From contig NZ_CP054916.1 in the NCBI RefSeq assembly GCF_013364155.1, positions 744,001 through 808,000 on the forward strand: 64,000 nucleotides of DNA, read 5' to 3'. Positions 33,591 through 41,147 of the stretch are shown here, piece by piece. Position numbers and translations under genes: made by a program. The notes under the pieces were generated by a model. That model ran no database searches, had not been told where the DNA came from, and saw only the letters and a list, made by a program, of their open reading frames with translations. Every line of letters begins with the position of its first letter. Position 1 is the stretch's first letter. Source of the stretch: Streptomyces sp. NA02950. Its GTDB lineage: Bacteria; Actinomycetota; Actinomycetes; Streptomycetales; Streptomycetaceae.

Positions 33591-34040
33591 TCACGCCCAG
33601 AGGAAGAGACTGTCGCCGGACGTCACCTCGCCGTCGGCGCGGACACCGGAAAGGGAGGCGGCCGCAGCCTCGAGCGCCACCACCGGGGACACCGGGGACT
33701 TGCCCGCGGCCTCGACGGCCGCCGGGTTCCAGCGCACCACGCCCTGGCCGCGGACCACGGTGTCGCCCTTGCCGACGAGGAGTTCGAAGCCATCGCCGCC
33801 CAACTGCACCGTGTCGATGCCGAGATGGGTGAGCACGCCGTGTCCTTCGGCGTCGACCACCACGAAGGCGTGGTGATGCAGGGACAGCACAACACCGTCG
33901 ACGGGCGCGACCGCCTCCTGCGGCTCCCTGACCGGATCGATGGCGGTGCCCGGACCGACCATCGCCGCCGAGAAGACGGGGTCCGGCACTGCCGCCAAGC
34001 CGACGGCGCGCCCGGCAAGCGGTGACGTCACACTGGTCAC
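33591..34040 (-). CDS. crr: PTS glucose/N-acetylglucosamine-type enzyme IIA (Crr)
   Basis: The 149-residue EIIA-Glc-like protein has the active-site pair His57 (LSLHHHAFVV) and phospho-acceptor His72 (GHGVLTHLGIDTVQL), which match the two histidines of enteric Crr in spacing. GTG 34040 is chosen because AGGAGG is 6 bp upstream and homology-like sequence begins there; longer in-frame starts give Arg-rich sequence. It accepts phosphate from HPr and delivers it to EIIB domains of GlcNAc and glucose-type permeases. A DasR-like operator lies about 145 bp upstream. Confidence 0.92.
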   Translation of the reverse strand: MTSVTSPLAGRAVGLAAVPDPVFSAAMVGPGTAIDPVREPQEAVAPVDGVVLSLHHHAFVVVDAEGHGVLTHLGIDTVQLGGDGFELLVGKGDTVVRGQGVVRWNPAAVEAAGKSPVSPVVALEAAAASLSGVRADGEVTSGDSLFLWA

Positions 34041-34184
34041 GATGGCCCTCCTGAACAACGCGGCAGGCACCGACGGCCATGTCCGGCGCGGTGATGCTGC
34101 GATGGGATCGGTACGGCACAGCCCGCGGAGCCGTGCCGCGACCTGGTCCATGGGGGTACAGCGGACGCATGGCCTGCGCCGCTC

Positions 34185-34200
34185 AGTGGTGTAGACCAGT
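34185..34200. promoter_or_regulatory. DasR-responsive element (dre) upstream of crr-ptsI
   Basis: AGTGGTGTAGACCAGT fits the 16-bp DasR operator pattern ACTGGTCTAGACCAGT at 14 positions and keeps its two-fold symmetry in the outer arms. DasR is the GlcNAc-responsive GntR-family repressor of streptomycetes, and crr-ptsI is one of its known targets in that genus. The match supports repression of this operon unless glucosamine-6-phosphate is present. Confidence 0.8.
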
Positions 34201-34287
34201 TCTAGCACGGAGGCCACCGCACAGGGAACCGCCGGGCGGTGATTTCCGCACCTGCCCCAGCCAAGGAACACCCACCTGACCTGCATC

Positions 34288-34305
34288 TTTGTGGCGTCAC
34301 ACAAA
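34288..34305. promoter_or_regulatory. Inverted repeat TTTGTG-N6-CACAAA between crr and the oxidoreductase gene
   Basis: TTTGTGGCGTCACACAAA is a perfect 6-6-6 palindrome in an otherwise AT-enriched stretch, resembling a CRP-type TGTG-N6-CACA site. It lies about 250 bp upstream of crr and 55 bp after the end of the upstream gene. No terminator-like run of T follows, so a protein-binding site is more likely than a hairpin. Function is unproven. Confidence 0.3.
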
Positions 34306-34358
34306 ATTGGTCCAGTCCTGTGCGGCTTTTGTGTCGATATCTGAATGCCGAGCGGTCC

Positions 34359-35234
34359 TCAGACCGGCTGCTTGATGCTCTCGATGATGCGGGCGAAGCC
34401 CTCCGCACCGTGGCCCGCGTCGATCTGCCGTTGAATCAGTCCCTGGACCATGGCGACCACCTCGGTGCTGATGCCCTGCTCGGCGGTGGCGGCCACGAGG
34501 TGATCGAGGCTGGAGAACTCCAGGCTCTGCTGCCCTTCGACGGTGTAGTCGCCGCCGTCGATGACGGCCGCGAACCCCTCGAAGCCGCCGGTCATGGCGG
34601 TCAGCCACGGCGCGGCCATGGCGGCGAACTCCCCCGCTGTCACACCGGCCGGTGCGACCATGGCGGCTCCGTGCAGAAATCCGGCGAACATGACGTACAT
34701 GCCCGCCAGCAGGGCGAGGTCGTAGAGGGAAGCCAGTCCGGCGTCCGCACCGAAGTAGGTGCTGGTTCCCCAGAGTTCGAGCAGTGACGTGTACCGCTGG
34801 AACACATCGGCCGATCCGCTGTAGAGGACCGACGCCCCGGGCCGGCCGATCATGTGCGGTACGGCCATGATGCCGCCGTCCAGGTAGGCCACCCCGGCGT
34901 CCGCGGCCCAGGCGGCCATGTTCCGTGACTGCTCCGGTGTGGTGGTCGTGACGTTGATCAGGGTGCGTCCGGCCAGGTCGCCGGAGAGCGGATCGAGCAC
35001 CTCATGGACCGACGCGTGGTCCAGCAGACACGCGATCACCAGTTGGCCGGCCCGGACCGCGTCACGGGCCGTGGCGGCGGACCTCCCGCCCTGGGCCACG
35101 AGGTCGTCCGCCTTGCCGGAGGTGCGGTTCCAGACGGTGGTGGAATATCCGGCCTTCACCAGGGCACCCGCGAGGGCGCTGCCCATCGCGCCCAGTCCGA
35201 GAACGCTCACCTGGACGTCGTTGTCCGTTGTCAT
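34359..35234 (-). CDS. NAD(P)-dependent oxidoreductase of the beta-hydroxyacid dehydrogenase/imine reductase type
   Basis: This 291-residue protein has an N-terminal Rossmann fold (VSVLGLGAMGSALAGALVKAG, then WNRTSGKADDLVAQGG) and an all-helical C-terminal dimerisation domain. The YDLALLAGMYVMFAGFLHG segment (about 171-189) carries an Asp at the position where imine reductases and related enzymes hold their proton donor. Imine reduction or 6-phosphogluconate-type chemistry cannot be told apart here. It is divergent from an HxlR regulator with phased GTAC half-sites between them, so it is probably that regulator's target. Confidence 0.85.
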   Translation of the reverse strand: MTTDNDVQVSVLGLGAMGSALAGALVKAGYSTTVWNRTSGKADDLVAQGGRSAATARDAVRAGQLVIACLLDHASVHEVLDPLSGDLAGRTLINVTTTTPEQSRNMAAWAADAGVAYLDGGIMAVPHMIGRPGASVLYSGSADVFQRYTSLLELWGTSTYFGADAGLASLYDLALLAGMYVMFAGFLHGAAMVAPAGVTAGEFAAMAAPWLTAMTGGFEGFAAVIDGGDYTVEGQQSLEFSSLDHLVAATAEQGISTEVVAMVQGLIQRQIDAGHGAEGFARIIESIKQPV

Positions 35235-35299
35235 GATGTGGACTCCCTCTCGAGTTGATCGTTCGCTTCGATCCTCTCCGCCACCGATAGGGTTGACCA

Positions 35300-35342
35300 G
35301 TACGGACTATGAAGTCAGGTACTCACCATCGGGTAAGTACCT
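35300..35342. promoter_or_regulatory. Three helically phased GTAC half-sites (probable HxlR operator)
   Basis: GTAC occurs at 35300, 35319 and 35337, with 18-19 bp between copies, close to two helical turns. The last two are the centres of a 7-bp inverted repeat AGGTACT / AGTACCT separated by 12 bp. The region lies between the divergent imine-reductase-like gene and an HxlR regulator. GTAC-containing repeats of this kind are typical HxlR-family operators. Confidence 0.55.
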
Positions 35343-35362
35343 GGGAGGGGTTGGAGGGGCGG

Positions 35363-35740
35363 ATGGCACGGTCAGCACGACGCGGTCCCTACTTCTGCGG
35401 TATCGACGCGGCGATGGACGTCGTCACGGGCAAGTGGAAGTCGCTGATCCTCTGGGAGTTGCACCACTACGGCACGCGGCGTTTCGCCGAGCTCCGGCGT
35501 GGGCTGCCAGGTGTCAGCGAGAAGATGCTGATTCAGCATCTGCGGGAGATGGAAGAAGACGGCCTCGTACATCGTGAGGTGTATCGCCAGGTGCCGCCGA
35601 AGGTCGAGTACTCACTGACCGAGCACGGCGTCTCGCTCAACGCCGCACTCGTCCCTCTGGGGCAGTGGGGCAGCGAACGCATACGGCGGATCGGGGCCGA
35701 AAAGGTCTCCGTCGGCCATGCCGACGGGATGGATCGGTGA
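35363..35740 (+). CDS. HxlR family transcriptional regulator
   Basis: The 125-residue winged-helix protein shows the HxlR pattern: GIDAAMDVVTGKWKSLILWEL, RFAELRRGLPGVSEKMLIQH and LREMEEDGLVHREVYRQVPP, with KVEYSLTEHG in the wing. A cysteine near the N-terminus (YFCGID) is the position used for redox or quinone sensing in several family members. ATG 35363 is chosen over ATG 35309 because GGAGGGGC sits 3-10 bp upstream. It is divergent to the NAD(P)-dependent oxidoreductase gene. Confidence 0.88.
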   Translation: MARSARRGPYFCGIDAAMDVVTGKWKSLILWELHHYGTRRFAELRRGLPGVSEKMLIQHLREMEEDGLVHREVYRQVPPKVEYSLTEHGVSLNAALVPLGQWGSERIRRIGAEKVSVGHADGMDR

Positions 35741-35812
35741 GCGTTGACCGGTGAGCCGCGCCCCCGGCTGCCCGGCGCACGGACCCGCGCGGTCCACCGG
35801 AACGGCGGCGGG

Positions 35813-36193
35813 TCAGGCGTCGAAGCGGTGCCGCGCGGACTCGATGTGACCGAGGTACTGGTGGGTCCAGTCGCACATGGCGTGGACCGTCTCCCGCAGG
35901 GCTTGGGCCGGCTCGGTGAGGGTGTACTCGACCCGCGGTGGCACGGTGGGGTGCGCTCTCCGCTCCACCAAGCCGTTGCGCTCCAGCATGCGCAGATTCT
36001 GGGTGAGCATCTTGTGGCTGATCCCCTCGATCTCGTTCCGCAACTCGCCGAAGCGCAGAGTGCGTTCACCGAGCGCCTCGATGATCAGGAGCGCCCACTT
36101 GTTGGCGACGTCCGAGAAGATCTCCCGCGCCAAAGAGTCCGTGCGCGTCAGATCCGCTTCCTCGATCGAGCCCCTGAACTGCTTGGTCACCAT
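35813..36193 (-). CDS. HxlR family transcriptional regulator
   Basis: The second HxlR-type regulator has 126 residues: REIFSDVANKWALLIIEALG, RFGELRNEIEGISHKMLTQN and LRMLERNGLVERRAHPTVPP, with RVEYTLTEPA in the wing. It lacks the N-terminal sensing cysteine of the neighbouring HxlR but has a Cys near the C-terminus (HAMCDWTHQ). It is divergent to the RidA gene, with 143 bp between them, and convergent with the first HxlR gene. Confidence 0.88.
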   Translation of the reverse strand: MVTKQFRGSIEEADLTRTDSLAREIFSDVANKWALLIIEALGERTLRFGELRNEIEGISHKMLTQNLRMLERNGLVERRAHPTVPPRVEYTLTEPAQALRETVHAMCDWTHQYLGHIESARHRFDA

Positions 36194-36270
36194 AAGGTTC
36201 CTCAGTCACCAAAAAGTGCGTTCTTCCAGGTCAGCGTACACTCTCCTACAGTTCTCGAGTAACCACAAGA

Positions 36271-36290
36271 GACCACGGGCGTACGTGGTC
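36271..36290. promoter_or_regulatory. Inverted repeat GACCACG-N6-CGTGGTC upstream of ridA
   Basis: The 7-bp arms GACCACG and CGTGGTC flank a 6-bp spacer (GGCGTA), 47-66 bp before the ridA start codon, in the region shared with the divergent HxlR gene. It could be an operator or a 5'-leader hairpin. Confidence 0.4.
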
Positions 36291-36336
36291 CGGTGGCGGC
36301 GAGCCCACGGGCTCTCATGACAAGGAGACAGACATC

Positions 36337-36744
36337 ATGGCCATCACTCTGGTGAACCCCAGCGGATTGCCGGAAATCGATGCCTACCGGCAGGTATCCA
36401 TCGCCACGGGCTCGAAGCTGGTCTTCATCGCCGGGCAGGTCTCCTGGGACGCCGAGGGGACCACCGTCGGCGAAGGCGACCTCGCCGCCCAGGTCGAGCA
36501 GTGCTACCTCAACGTCGGCACCGCCCTGGCCGGGGTCGGTGCCTCCTTCGACGACGTGGCGAAGCTGACCGTCTACGTCGTCGACTGGACCCCCGACAAG
36601 ATGCCCCTGTTCCTGGAGGGGGTCGCTCGGGCGGCCGCGAAGCTGGGGGTCACCCCGGTACCGCCGGGCACACTGCTGGGCGTAGCGGCACTGGACGTAC
36701 CCGACCATCTGGTGGAGGTCGAGGCCACCGCGATCATCGACTGA
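36337..36744 (+). CDS. RidA family reactive-imine deaminase-like protein
   Basis: The 135-residue RidA/YjgF/UK114 protein has VSIATGSKLVFIAGQVSWDA, DLAAQVEQCYLNVGTALAG and the C-terminal PPGTLLGVAALDVPDHLVEV with the EAT end. RidA proteins hydrolyse reactive enamine/imine intermediates; the canonical catalytic Arg near position 105 appears replaced here (LLGVAAL), so it may belong to a non-archetypal subfamily. ATG 36337 follows AAGGAGA at good spacing. An imine-metabolising enzyme is divergent-linked nearby, which fits a common imine theme. Confidence 0.88.
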   Translation: MAITLVNPSGLPEIDAYRQVSIATGSKLVFIAGQVSWDAEGTTVGEGDLAAQVEQCYLNVGTALAGVGASFDDVAKLTVYVVDWTPDKMPLFLEGVARAAAKLGVTPVPPGTLLGVAALDVPDHLVEVEATAIID

Positions 36745-36755
36745 ACACGCTGCTC

Positions 36756-37397
36756 CTAGTCCTTACGGCCCGTCGCGGCCACGCCGAGCCCAAGACCGAT
36801 CATGGTGAGCCCACCGGCGCCACCTACCATCGACAGACGCCGCGGCGAGCGAGCGAACCAACTCCGTGTGGTGCCCGCCACCAGTCCCCACACGCTGTCG
36901 CAGATCAGCGCGATGAGGTTGAAAACCAGGCCGAGCAGCAGCATCTGCACGGCCACATCGCCCTCGCCGCGGTCGACGAACTGCGGAAGGACGGCGGCGA
37001 AGAAGATGATGGTCTTGGGGTTGGTGACACCGACCGCGAACCCCTCCCAGAAGGTGCGCCGACTTCCCTGGGCGGCACCATCGGGTGAGCGGAAAGCCGA
37101 GAGCATCGACTTCCGCTGTCGCACCGCCTTGATTCCCAGATAGATCAAATAGGCGGCGCCGCCCAGTTTGAGCGTGGTGAAGACGATGACCGACCGCTCG
37201 ACCACCGTTCCAATGCCGAGTGCCACGGCTACCACCAGCACATACGCCCCCACCGTATTTCCGGCGACCGTGGTGAGCGCGGCACGGCGACCCTGCGCCA
37301 ATGCCCGCCCGATCACAAAGAGGACACTGGGGCCGGGAACAATGATGAGCAGGAATGACGCGGCCGCGAATACGGCCAGACGATCTGGAGAGACCAT
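36756..37397 (-). CDS. LysE/RhtB family amino-acid exporter
   Basis: The 213-residue protein has about six membrane helices. It shows the family start VFAAASFLLIIVPGPSVLFV, an AGNTVGAYVLVVAVALGIG loop and a characteristic FAVGVTNPKTIIFFAAVLPQ segment in the middle. Such carriers export basic amino acids, homoserine or related metabolites. The stop lies 11 bp from the convergent ridA stop. Confidence 0.9.
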   Translation of the reverse strand: MVSPDRLAVFAAASFLLIIVPGPSVLFVIGRALAQGRRAALTTVAGNTVGAYVLVVAVALGIGTVVERSVIVFTTLKLGGAAYLIYLGIKAVRQRKSMLSAFRSPDGAAQGSRRTFWEGFAVGVTNPKTIIFFAAVLPQFVDRGEGDVAVQMLLLGLVFNLIALICDSVWGLVAGTTRSWFARSPRRLSMVGGAGGLTMIGLGLGVAATGRKD

Positions 37398-37823
37398 GCG
37401 GCGATCGTAGTCAGGGCACCCGCCGGCTCCAACCCAATTTCTCCGGACCTGCTCCCGGCTGACATTTCCGTGCCGAAGGGCTGTGGCGGCCTGCCGCCCC
37501 GCGGAACGGCCTCCCCCGCGGGGCGGTCTCCCCGCGGCCTTCTTCGGGAGACTTTGAAGTGACCTCCCTGATTCTGAAGCGGCGAGGCGCGGACCATACC
37601 CTGGCATCGGGAGGGAGGGAAGGAAGTCCGTATCTCGCCAATGGGCATTCACACTTGATACGGAACAAGTGAATTCTGTACGGCTCGGCCCGACGATGTT
37701 CCGGTGGCCGCTGCGAGAAAATTCCGCTCGCTGTGCGGTGAACACGGAAGTGCCCCGAGCCGCCGAACCGCACGGGGACCTCCTCTCCGGACAGTGACCA
37801 CCCTGCCGGTCCTTCCCGTGTCC
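37398..37823. other. 426-bp intergenic stretch between lysE-like gene and RNase H terminator
   Basis: Reading all six frames I find no protein-like sequence here. It includes a homopurine tract (GGGAGGGAGGGAAGGAAG, 37610-37627) and an AT-enriched 60-bp part (37630-37690) that may hold the promoter of the lysE-like gene or a small RNA. Nothing more specific can be supported. Confidence 0.4.
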
Positions 37824-37848
37824 GGCCGGGGTCGCAAGGACCCCGGCC
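37824..37848. terminator. Strong hairpin terminator downstream of the RNase H gene
   Basis: GGCCGGGGTC and GACCCCGGCC form a 10-bp perfect stem around the 5-nt loop GCAAG, 24 bp after the RNase H stop codon (reverse strand). There is no T-run. Confidence 0.75.
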
Positions 37849-37871
37849 GACGGGTGAGGGCGGGAGGGCCC

Positions 37872-38576
37872 TCAATCGGCCGCCGTGGCTTCGGTGGCGC
37901 AGGAAGGGTGGCCCCAGCCATCGGGGTTCTTCATGATCGTGTCGCCCTTCCCGTAGGGCGTACCGCAGCGGCACCGGCCGGGGAACTTCGCCTTGACGGA
38001 CGCCTTCGAGCGGGTGCCGCTCCCCCGCTGTGCCGCCGTCTTGCGGGGGCGCGTCGCGCCGGTCCGGCCCGAGCGCGCCGTCGGCGCCTCGGGCGGCGGC
38101 AGGGCGGATCCGAGGGAGGTTCCCGCGGGCTGCTGGGTGCGGGCCGTGTGGCTGGCCGCCTGGTCCGCGGCCGCGTTGAACGGGTCGCCATCGACCTGGT
38201 GCGCGGCCACGTGGACGAACTCCACCGCCCGGCCGTCCAGGAGCTCGTCGATACGCATCACCAGCTCACGGTTGGCCACCGGTGAGCCCGAGGCGGTCTT
38301 CCATCCCTTCCTCCGCCATCCGGGCAGCCAGGTGGTGACCGCCTTCATCGCGTACTGGGAGTCCATCCGCACTTGCAGGGGCCGGTCCGCGTCGATGGTC
38401 TCCAACAGCTTCAGCAACGCGGTCAGTTCGGCCACGTTGTTGGTGGCGGTGCCCAGTGGCCCCGCCTCCCAGCGTGCCACCGTGCCCTCACTGTCCGCGA
38501 TGACCCATGCCCAGGCCGCGGGCCCGGGGTTTCCCTTCGATGCCCCGTCACACGCGGCGATGATCTGTTCAGCCAT
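37872..38576 (-). CDS. rnhA: ribonuclease HI with C-terminal basic linker and Cys/His zinc-ribbon-like end
   Basis: The 234-residue protein has a complete RNase HI domain with the DEDD carboxylates visible as Asp10 (AACDGASKGNPGPAAWAW), Glu50 (NNVAELTALL), Asp72 (RMDSQYAMKAV) and Asp138 (NAAADQAASH), and His126 in the usual catalytic loop. After residue 145 a basic, Pro/Arg-rich linker follows, and then a compact end with C-x-C and H-x2-C (FPGRCRCGTPYGKGD, GWGHPSC), which looks like a zinc-binding knuckle. It cuts RNA in RNA-DNA hybrids; the tail may add nucleic-acid binding. Confidence 0.9.
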   Translation of the reverse strand: MAEQIIAACDGASKGNPGPAAWAWVIADSEGTVARWEAGPLGTATNNVAELTALLKLLETIDADRPLQVRMDSQYAMKAVTTWLPGWRRKGWKTASGSPVANRELVMRIDELLDGRAVEFVHVAAHQVDGDPFNAAADQAASHTARTQQPAGTSLGSALPPPEAPTARSGRTGATRPRKTAAQRGSGTRSKASVKAKFPGRCRCGTPYGKGDTIMKNPDGWGHPSCATEATAAD

Positions 38577-38631
38577 ACGCCGATACTGCCAGCACCCGGC
38601 CCCCGGTGGGGTGACGCGCCGAGGCGTCGGT

Positions 38632-38877
38632 TCAGGAGGGTGCGGACGGCGGGGGTGCAGAGCTCGATGACCTCGTCGGGGATGAGGACGCGGCCGAGGG
38701 GATGGGGAGCACATAACGGGCCGTGGCGAGACCGATGAACTGGGCCGACAGCAGTCCGAGTCCGCGCTCGTAGCCGCGCTCGGCGAACTGCTCACGGGCG
38801 GCTTTGAGGATCGCGGCCCGGGTGGCGTCGGACCCTCTGGGGCGTCGGTGCGGGGCTCGGCCGCGACCCCCTGCCAT
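38632..38877 (-). pseudogene. TetR regulator remnant with internal deletion and frameshift
   Basis: Residues 1-38 are a normal TetR start (RRPRGSDATRAAILKAAREQ followed by FAERGYE). The sequence then jumps directly to the C-terminal part of such regulators (GLLSAQFIGLATARYVLPIP), dropping about 110 residues including the recognition helix. After PIP the frame is wrong; the shifted frame reads the expected ending DEVIELCTPAVRTLL. It therefore carries a deletion and a one-base shift and cannot make a DNA-binding protein. Confidence 0.8.
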
Positions 38878-39067
38878 CGCTCATGCCCATGACTGCAAGT
38901 CCACAAGTGTCGGCCCCCAACCTGCTCCGGAGCGTACCGCGCAGCGGGCAGTACGGTGGTTCACCACAGGCATGCGTGAGGTGCTGCGCATGAGCCAGTG
39001 GTGGTGGCCGCCTCGCTGGTGTCCACGTCGGCGTAGTGTCCGCCCAGCGGCCCTCCCGGCGGGATCC

Positions 39068-40324
39068 TCAGCCCTGTACGGGGTCGGCGGCCGGTGTCCC
39101 GGCCGGGGTGGAGACGGGCGTAGGCGGCTTCGACCGCTCGGCCCACCGCACCACCGGTCCCATCGCGTACGACGCGGCGACGAACAGCCCGCCCAGCACC
39201 AGCCACCCCGGCGCACCCCAGGTGACCAGCAGTGCCGTGAGCAGCAGGAGTCCCGCCGTGCGGGCCACGGTGAGCCCCGTGCCGAAGAAGCCCTGGTACT
39301 CACCGACCCGGCCGTCGGGCGCGAGGCCGAAGGCGATCCGCCACGACCCGGCCGAGTGCAGCATCTCCCCCACCACGTGCAGCACCGCGCCCGCGAGCAG
39401 CACCACCACGGCCACCCACACCGGCACAGCGGCCGCCGACAGCGCGAACACGACGCAGGACATCAGCAGGATCCACCCGGACCGGCGGACGGCGCCGACC
39501 GCCGTGCCCATCGAGGTGACCCCGCGTGCGGCGCGCACCTGGAACGCGGCCACGGCCAAGGTGTTGAGCAGGAACAGCGCGGACACCAGCCACTCCGGCG
39601 CGTGCGTGTGCTCGCTGATCCACAGCGGTATCCCGAGGCTGAGCAGCGGCATCCGCAGCAGCAGCACCGCGTTGAGCAGGGTGATCAGTGTGAACGTACG
39701 GTCCCGCAGCACCCCGAGCGCGGGTCCCCTCACCAGGGACACGGGGGCGACGACGGGCAGCCGCCTCAGCACCAGGGCACCCACCAGGAAGCTCACCGCG
39801 TCCACCGCGAAGACGGCGAGAAAATCCCAGCGCGTACCGTGGTACAGCGCGAAGCCGCCGAGCCCGGCGCCCACCGCGAGTCCCGCGTTGAGGGTCGACT
39901 GCAAATGGGCCAGTACGCCGGTCCGTTCACCGGGTGCGACGAGCCCGGCGAGCAGGGCCTGCCGGGCGGCCGCGAGCCCGGACTGCGCGACGGCGTAACA
40001 GCAGGCCGCCACCAGGAACGGCCAGAAGGACCGTATGGCGAGGAACGACGCCACCGATCCGCTGGTGGCCAGCGCGAGCAGCACCGCCGTGCCACGCGGT
40101 CCCCGGCGGTCGGCGAGGGTTCCGAGCGGCACACCCACCACCGCCCCGACCGCCCAGGCCATGGTGAGCCCGAGACCGGCCCGGGCCGGGTGGAGACCGA
40201 CAACGGTGGTGAAGTACAGCGCGGAGGTGGTGTAAAACGCCCCGTCGCCAACGGAGTTGATGAGCTGGGCGAGAGCGAGGACCCGGGGCGGACCGGCGGG
40301 CGGCAGGATGCGGTGTGCGGTCAC
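39068..40324 (-). CDS. MFS transporter
   Basis: The 418-residue major facilitator has about 12 hydrophobic segments. The intracellular loop 2-3 motif is seen as PLGTLADRRGPRGTAVL, and a charged central loop separates the two halves (RRLPVVAPVSLVRGPALG). The N-terminal half starts LALAQLINSVGDGAFYTTSA. It is probably a multidrug or metabolite exporter; the substrate cannot be read from sequence. GTG 40324 was taken as start. The C-terminal 20 residues are Pro/Ala-rich. Confidence 0.88.
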   Translation of the reverse strand: MTAHRILPPAGPPRVLALAQLINSVGDGAFYTTSALYFTTVVGLHPARAGLGLTMAWAVGAVVGVPLGTLADRRGPRGTAVLLALATSGSVASFLAIRSFWPFLVAACCYAVAQSGLAAARQALLAGLVAPGERTGVLAHLQSTLNAGLAVGAGLGGFALYHGTRWDFLAVFAVDAVSFLVGALVLRRLPVVAPVSLVRGPALGVLRDRTFTLITLLNAVLLLRMPLLSLGIPLWISEHTHAPEWLVSALFLLNTLAVAAFQVRAARGVTSMGTAVGAVRRSGWILLMSCVVFALSAAAVPVWVAVVVLLAGAVLHVVGEMLHSAGSWRIAFGLAPDGRVGEYQGFFGTGLTVARTAGLLLLTALLVTWGAPGWLVLGGLFVAASYAMGPVVRWAERSKPPTPVSTPAGTPAADPVQG

Positions 40325-40558
40325 CGTCCGACCCTATGGGCCCGATGGCCCGTTCCCCAGGGCCATTTCGCCATCGATCGACTGGGCCATCTGCCGTGTG
40401 CGCGGGCTCTTGACCCGGGCAGGGGCCTCCCCCGTAGTTACCCACCGGTAAGGGCGCATGTGCGGCGGTGCGCGGCGCGGACCGGCACTGCGGACCCCCG
40501 CCATCATGGGCGTGGTGGCGGCAAAATTCCTGCCGCCACGTGACGTGCGCATCCTGGC

Positions 40559-40834
40559 ATGCCCAATCGCCCGGTGCTGATCGCGGTCAACTCCGCCGCG
40601 GCGGTGGGTGTCGAGGTCCTGCTGAACCGGGCGGGCGTGCTGACCTGGGACTGGTCCTGGTGGCAGGCGAGCTTTCCGCTCTGTGTGTTCCTCCTCGGCT
40701 ATGTGTCCTTCTTCATCGCCTGCTTCGCCGTCCACGACATGCGCACGGTGCGGGCCAAGGCCATCACGGTCACGGCCGTCCTCGGTGTGGACGCGGTCGC
40801 GCTGATCGTGTTCGGCGCGCTCGGCTGGCTGTGA
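40559..40834 (+). CDS. small membrane protein of unknown function
   Basis: This 91-residue protein has three hydrophobic segments (about 5-22, 35-55 and 68-90). Its Trp-rich loop (TWDWSWWQASFPLCVFLLGY) resembles small predicted permease-like membrane proteins of streptomycetes. There is no clear ribosome-binding site before ATG 40559. No family is recognised. Confidence 0.65.
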   Translation: MPNRPVLIAVNSAAAVGVEVLLNRAGVLTWDWSWWQASFPLCVFLLGYVSFFIACFAVHDMRTVRAKAITVTAVLGVDAVALIVFGALGWL

Positions 40835-41147
40835 AATGGTCGCCTTGGCGGAGGCCCCCGGCGGGCCCTGATCCTCGCCGGCGACCGGGCGGCGAGGAGT
40901 GTCTCCGCGCCCACCGGCCGGACGGGCTGACCCTCAAAGATCCACCGGACAGGACGCCATCCGTTCCGCGGGCGTGGCGAGCGGTCCAACGTACCGGCAC
41001 GCCGCCCGGCTTACCGCACACCGGCGTGCGCCCGGCCAGTGCGGATGAACGCATCTGAGCTGGTGAAAAAGCCCGAGGTCACGGCCGTGCGGCCGGACGC
41101 ACCATGCCGCGATGTTTGCTGCCGGGCCTACTGGTAACGCGGACATC
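40835..41147. other. 313-bp intergenic stretch
   Basis: No convincing gene is present. A 30-codon frame at 41046 (MNASELVKKPEVTAV) has no ribosome-binding site and ends in a Cys-rich run, so I do not call it. The region probably holds the promoter of the LEA-like gene. Confidence 0.4.

Larger units (their letters stand above)
34041..34358. other. 318-bp intergenic region between crr and the oxidoreductase gene
   Basis: No protein-like reading frame was found in this stretch. It holds the DasR-type site at 34185-34200, the CACAAA palindrome at 34288-34305, and a partial dre-like TTGGTCCAGTCC near 34307. It is the control region for the crr-ptsI-SIS operon. The right half (34270-34340) is clearly less GC-rich than the genes around it. 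Confidence 0.6.

Noticed and set aside
41046..41138. A 30-codon frame starting MNASELVKKPEVTAV.
   Set aside because: It has no ribosome-binding site, a Cys/Trp-rich end and is very short; it is more likely leader sequence.
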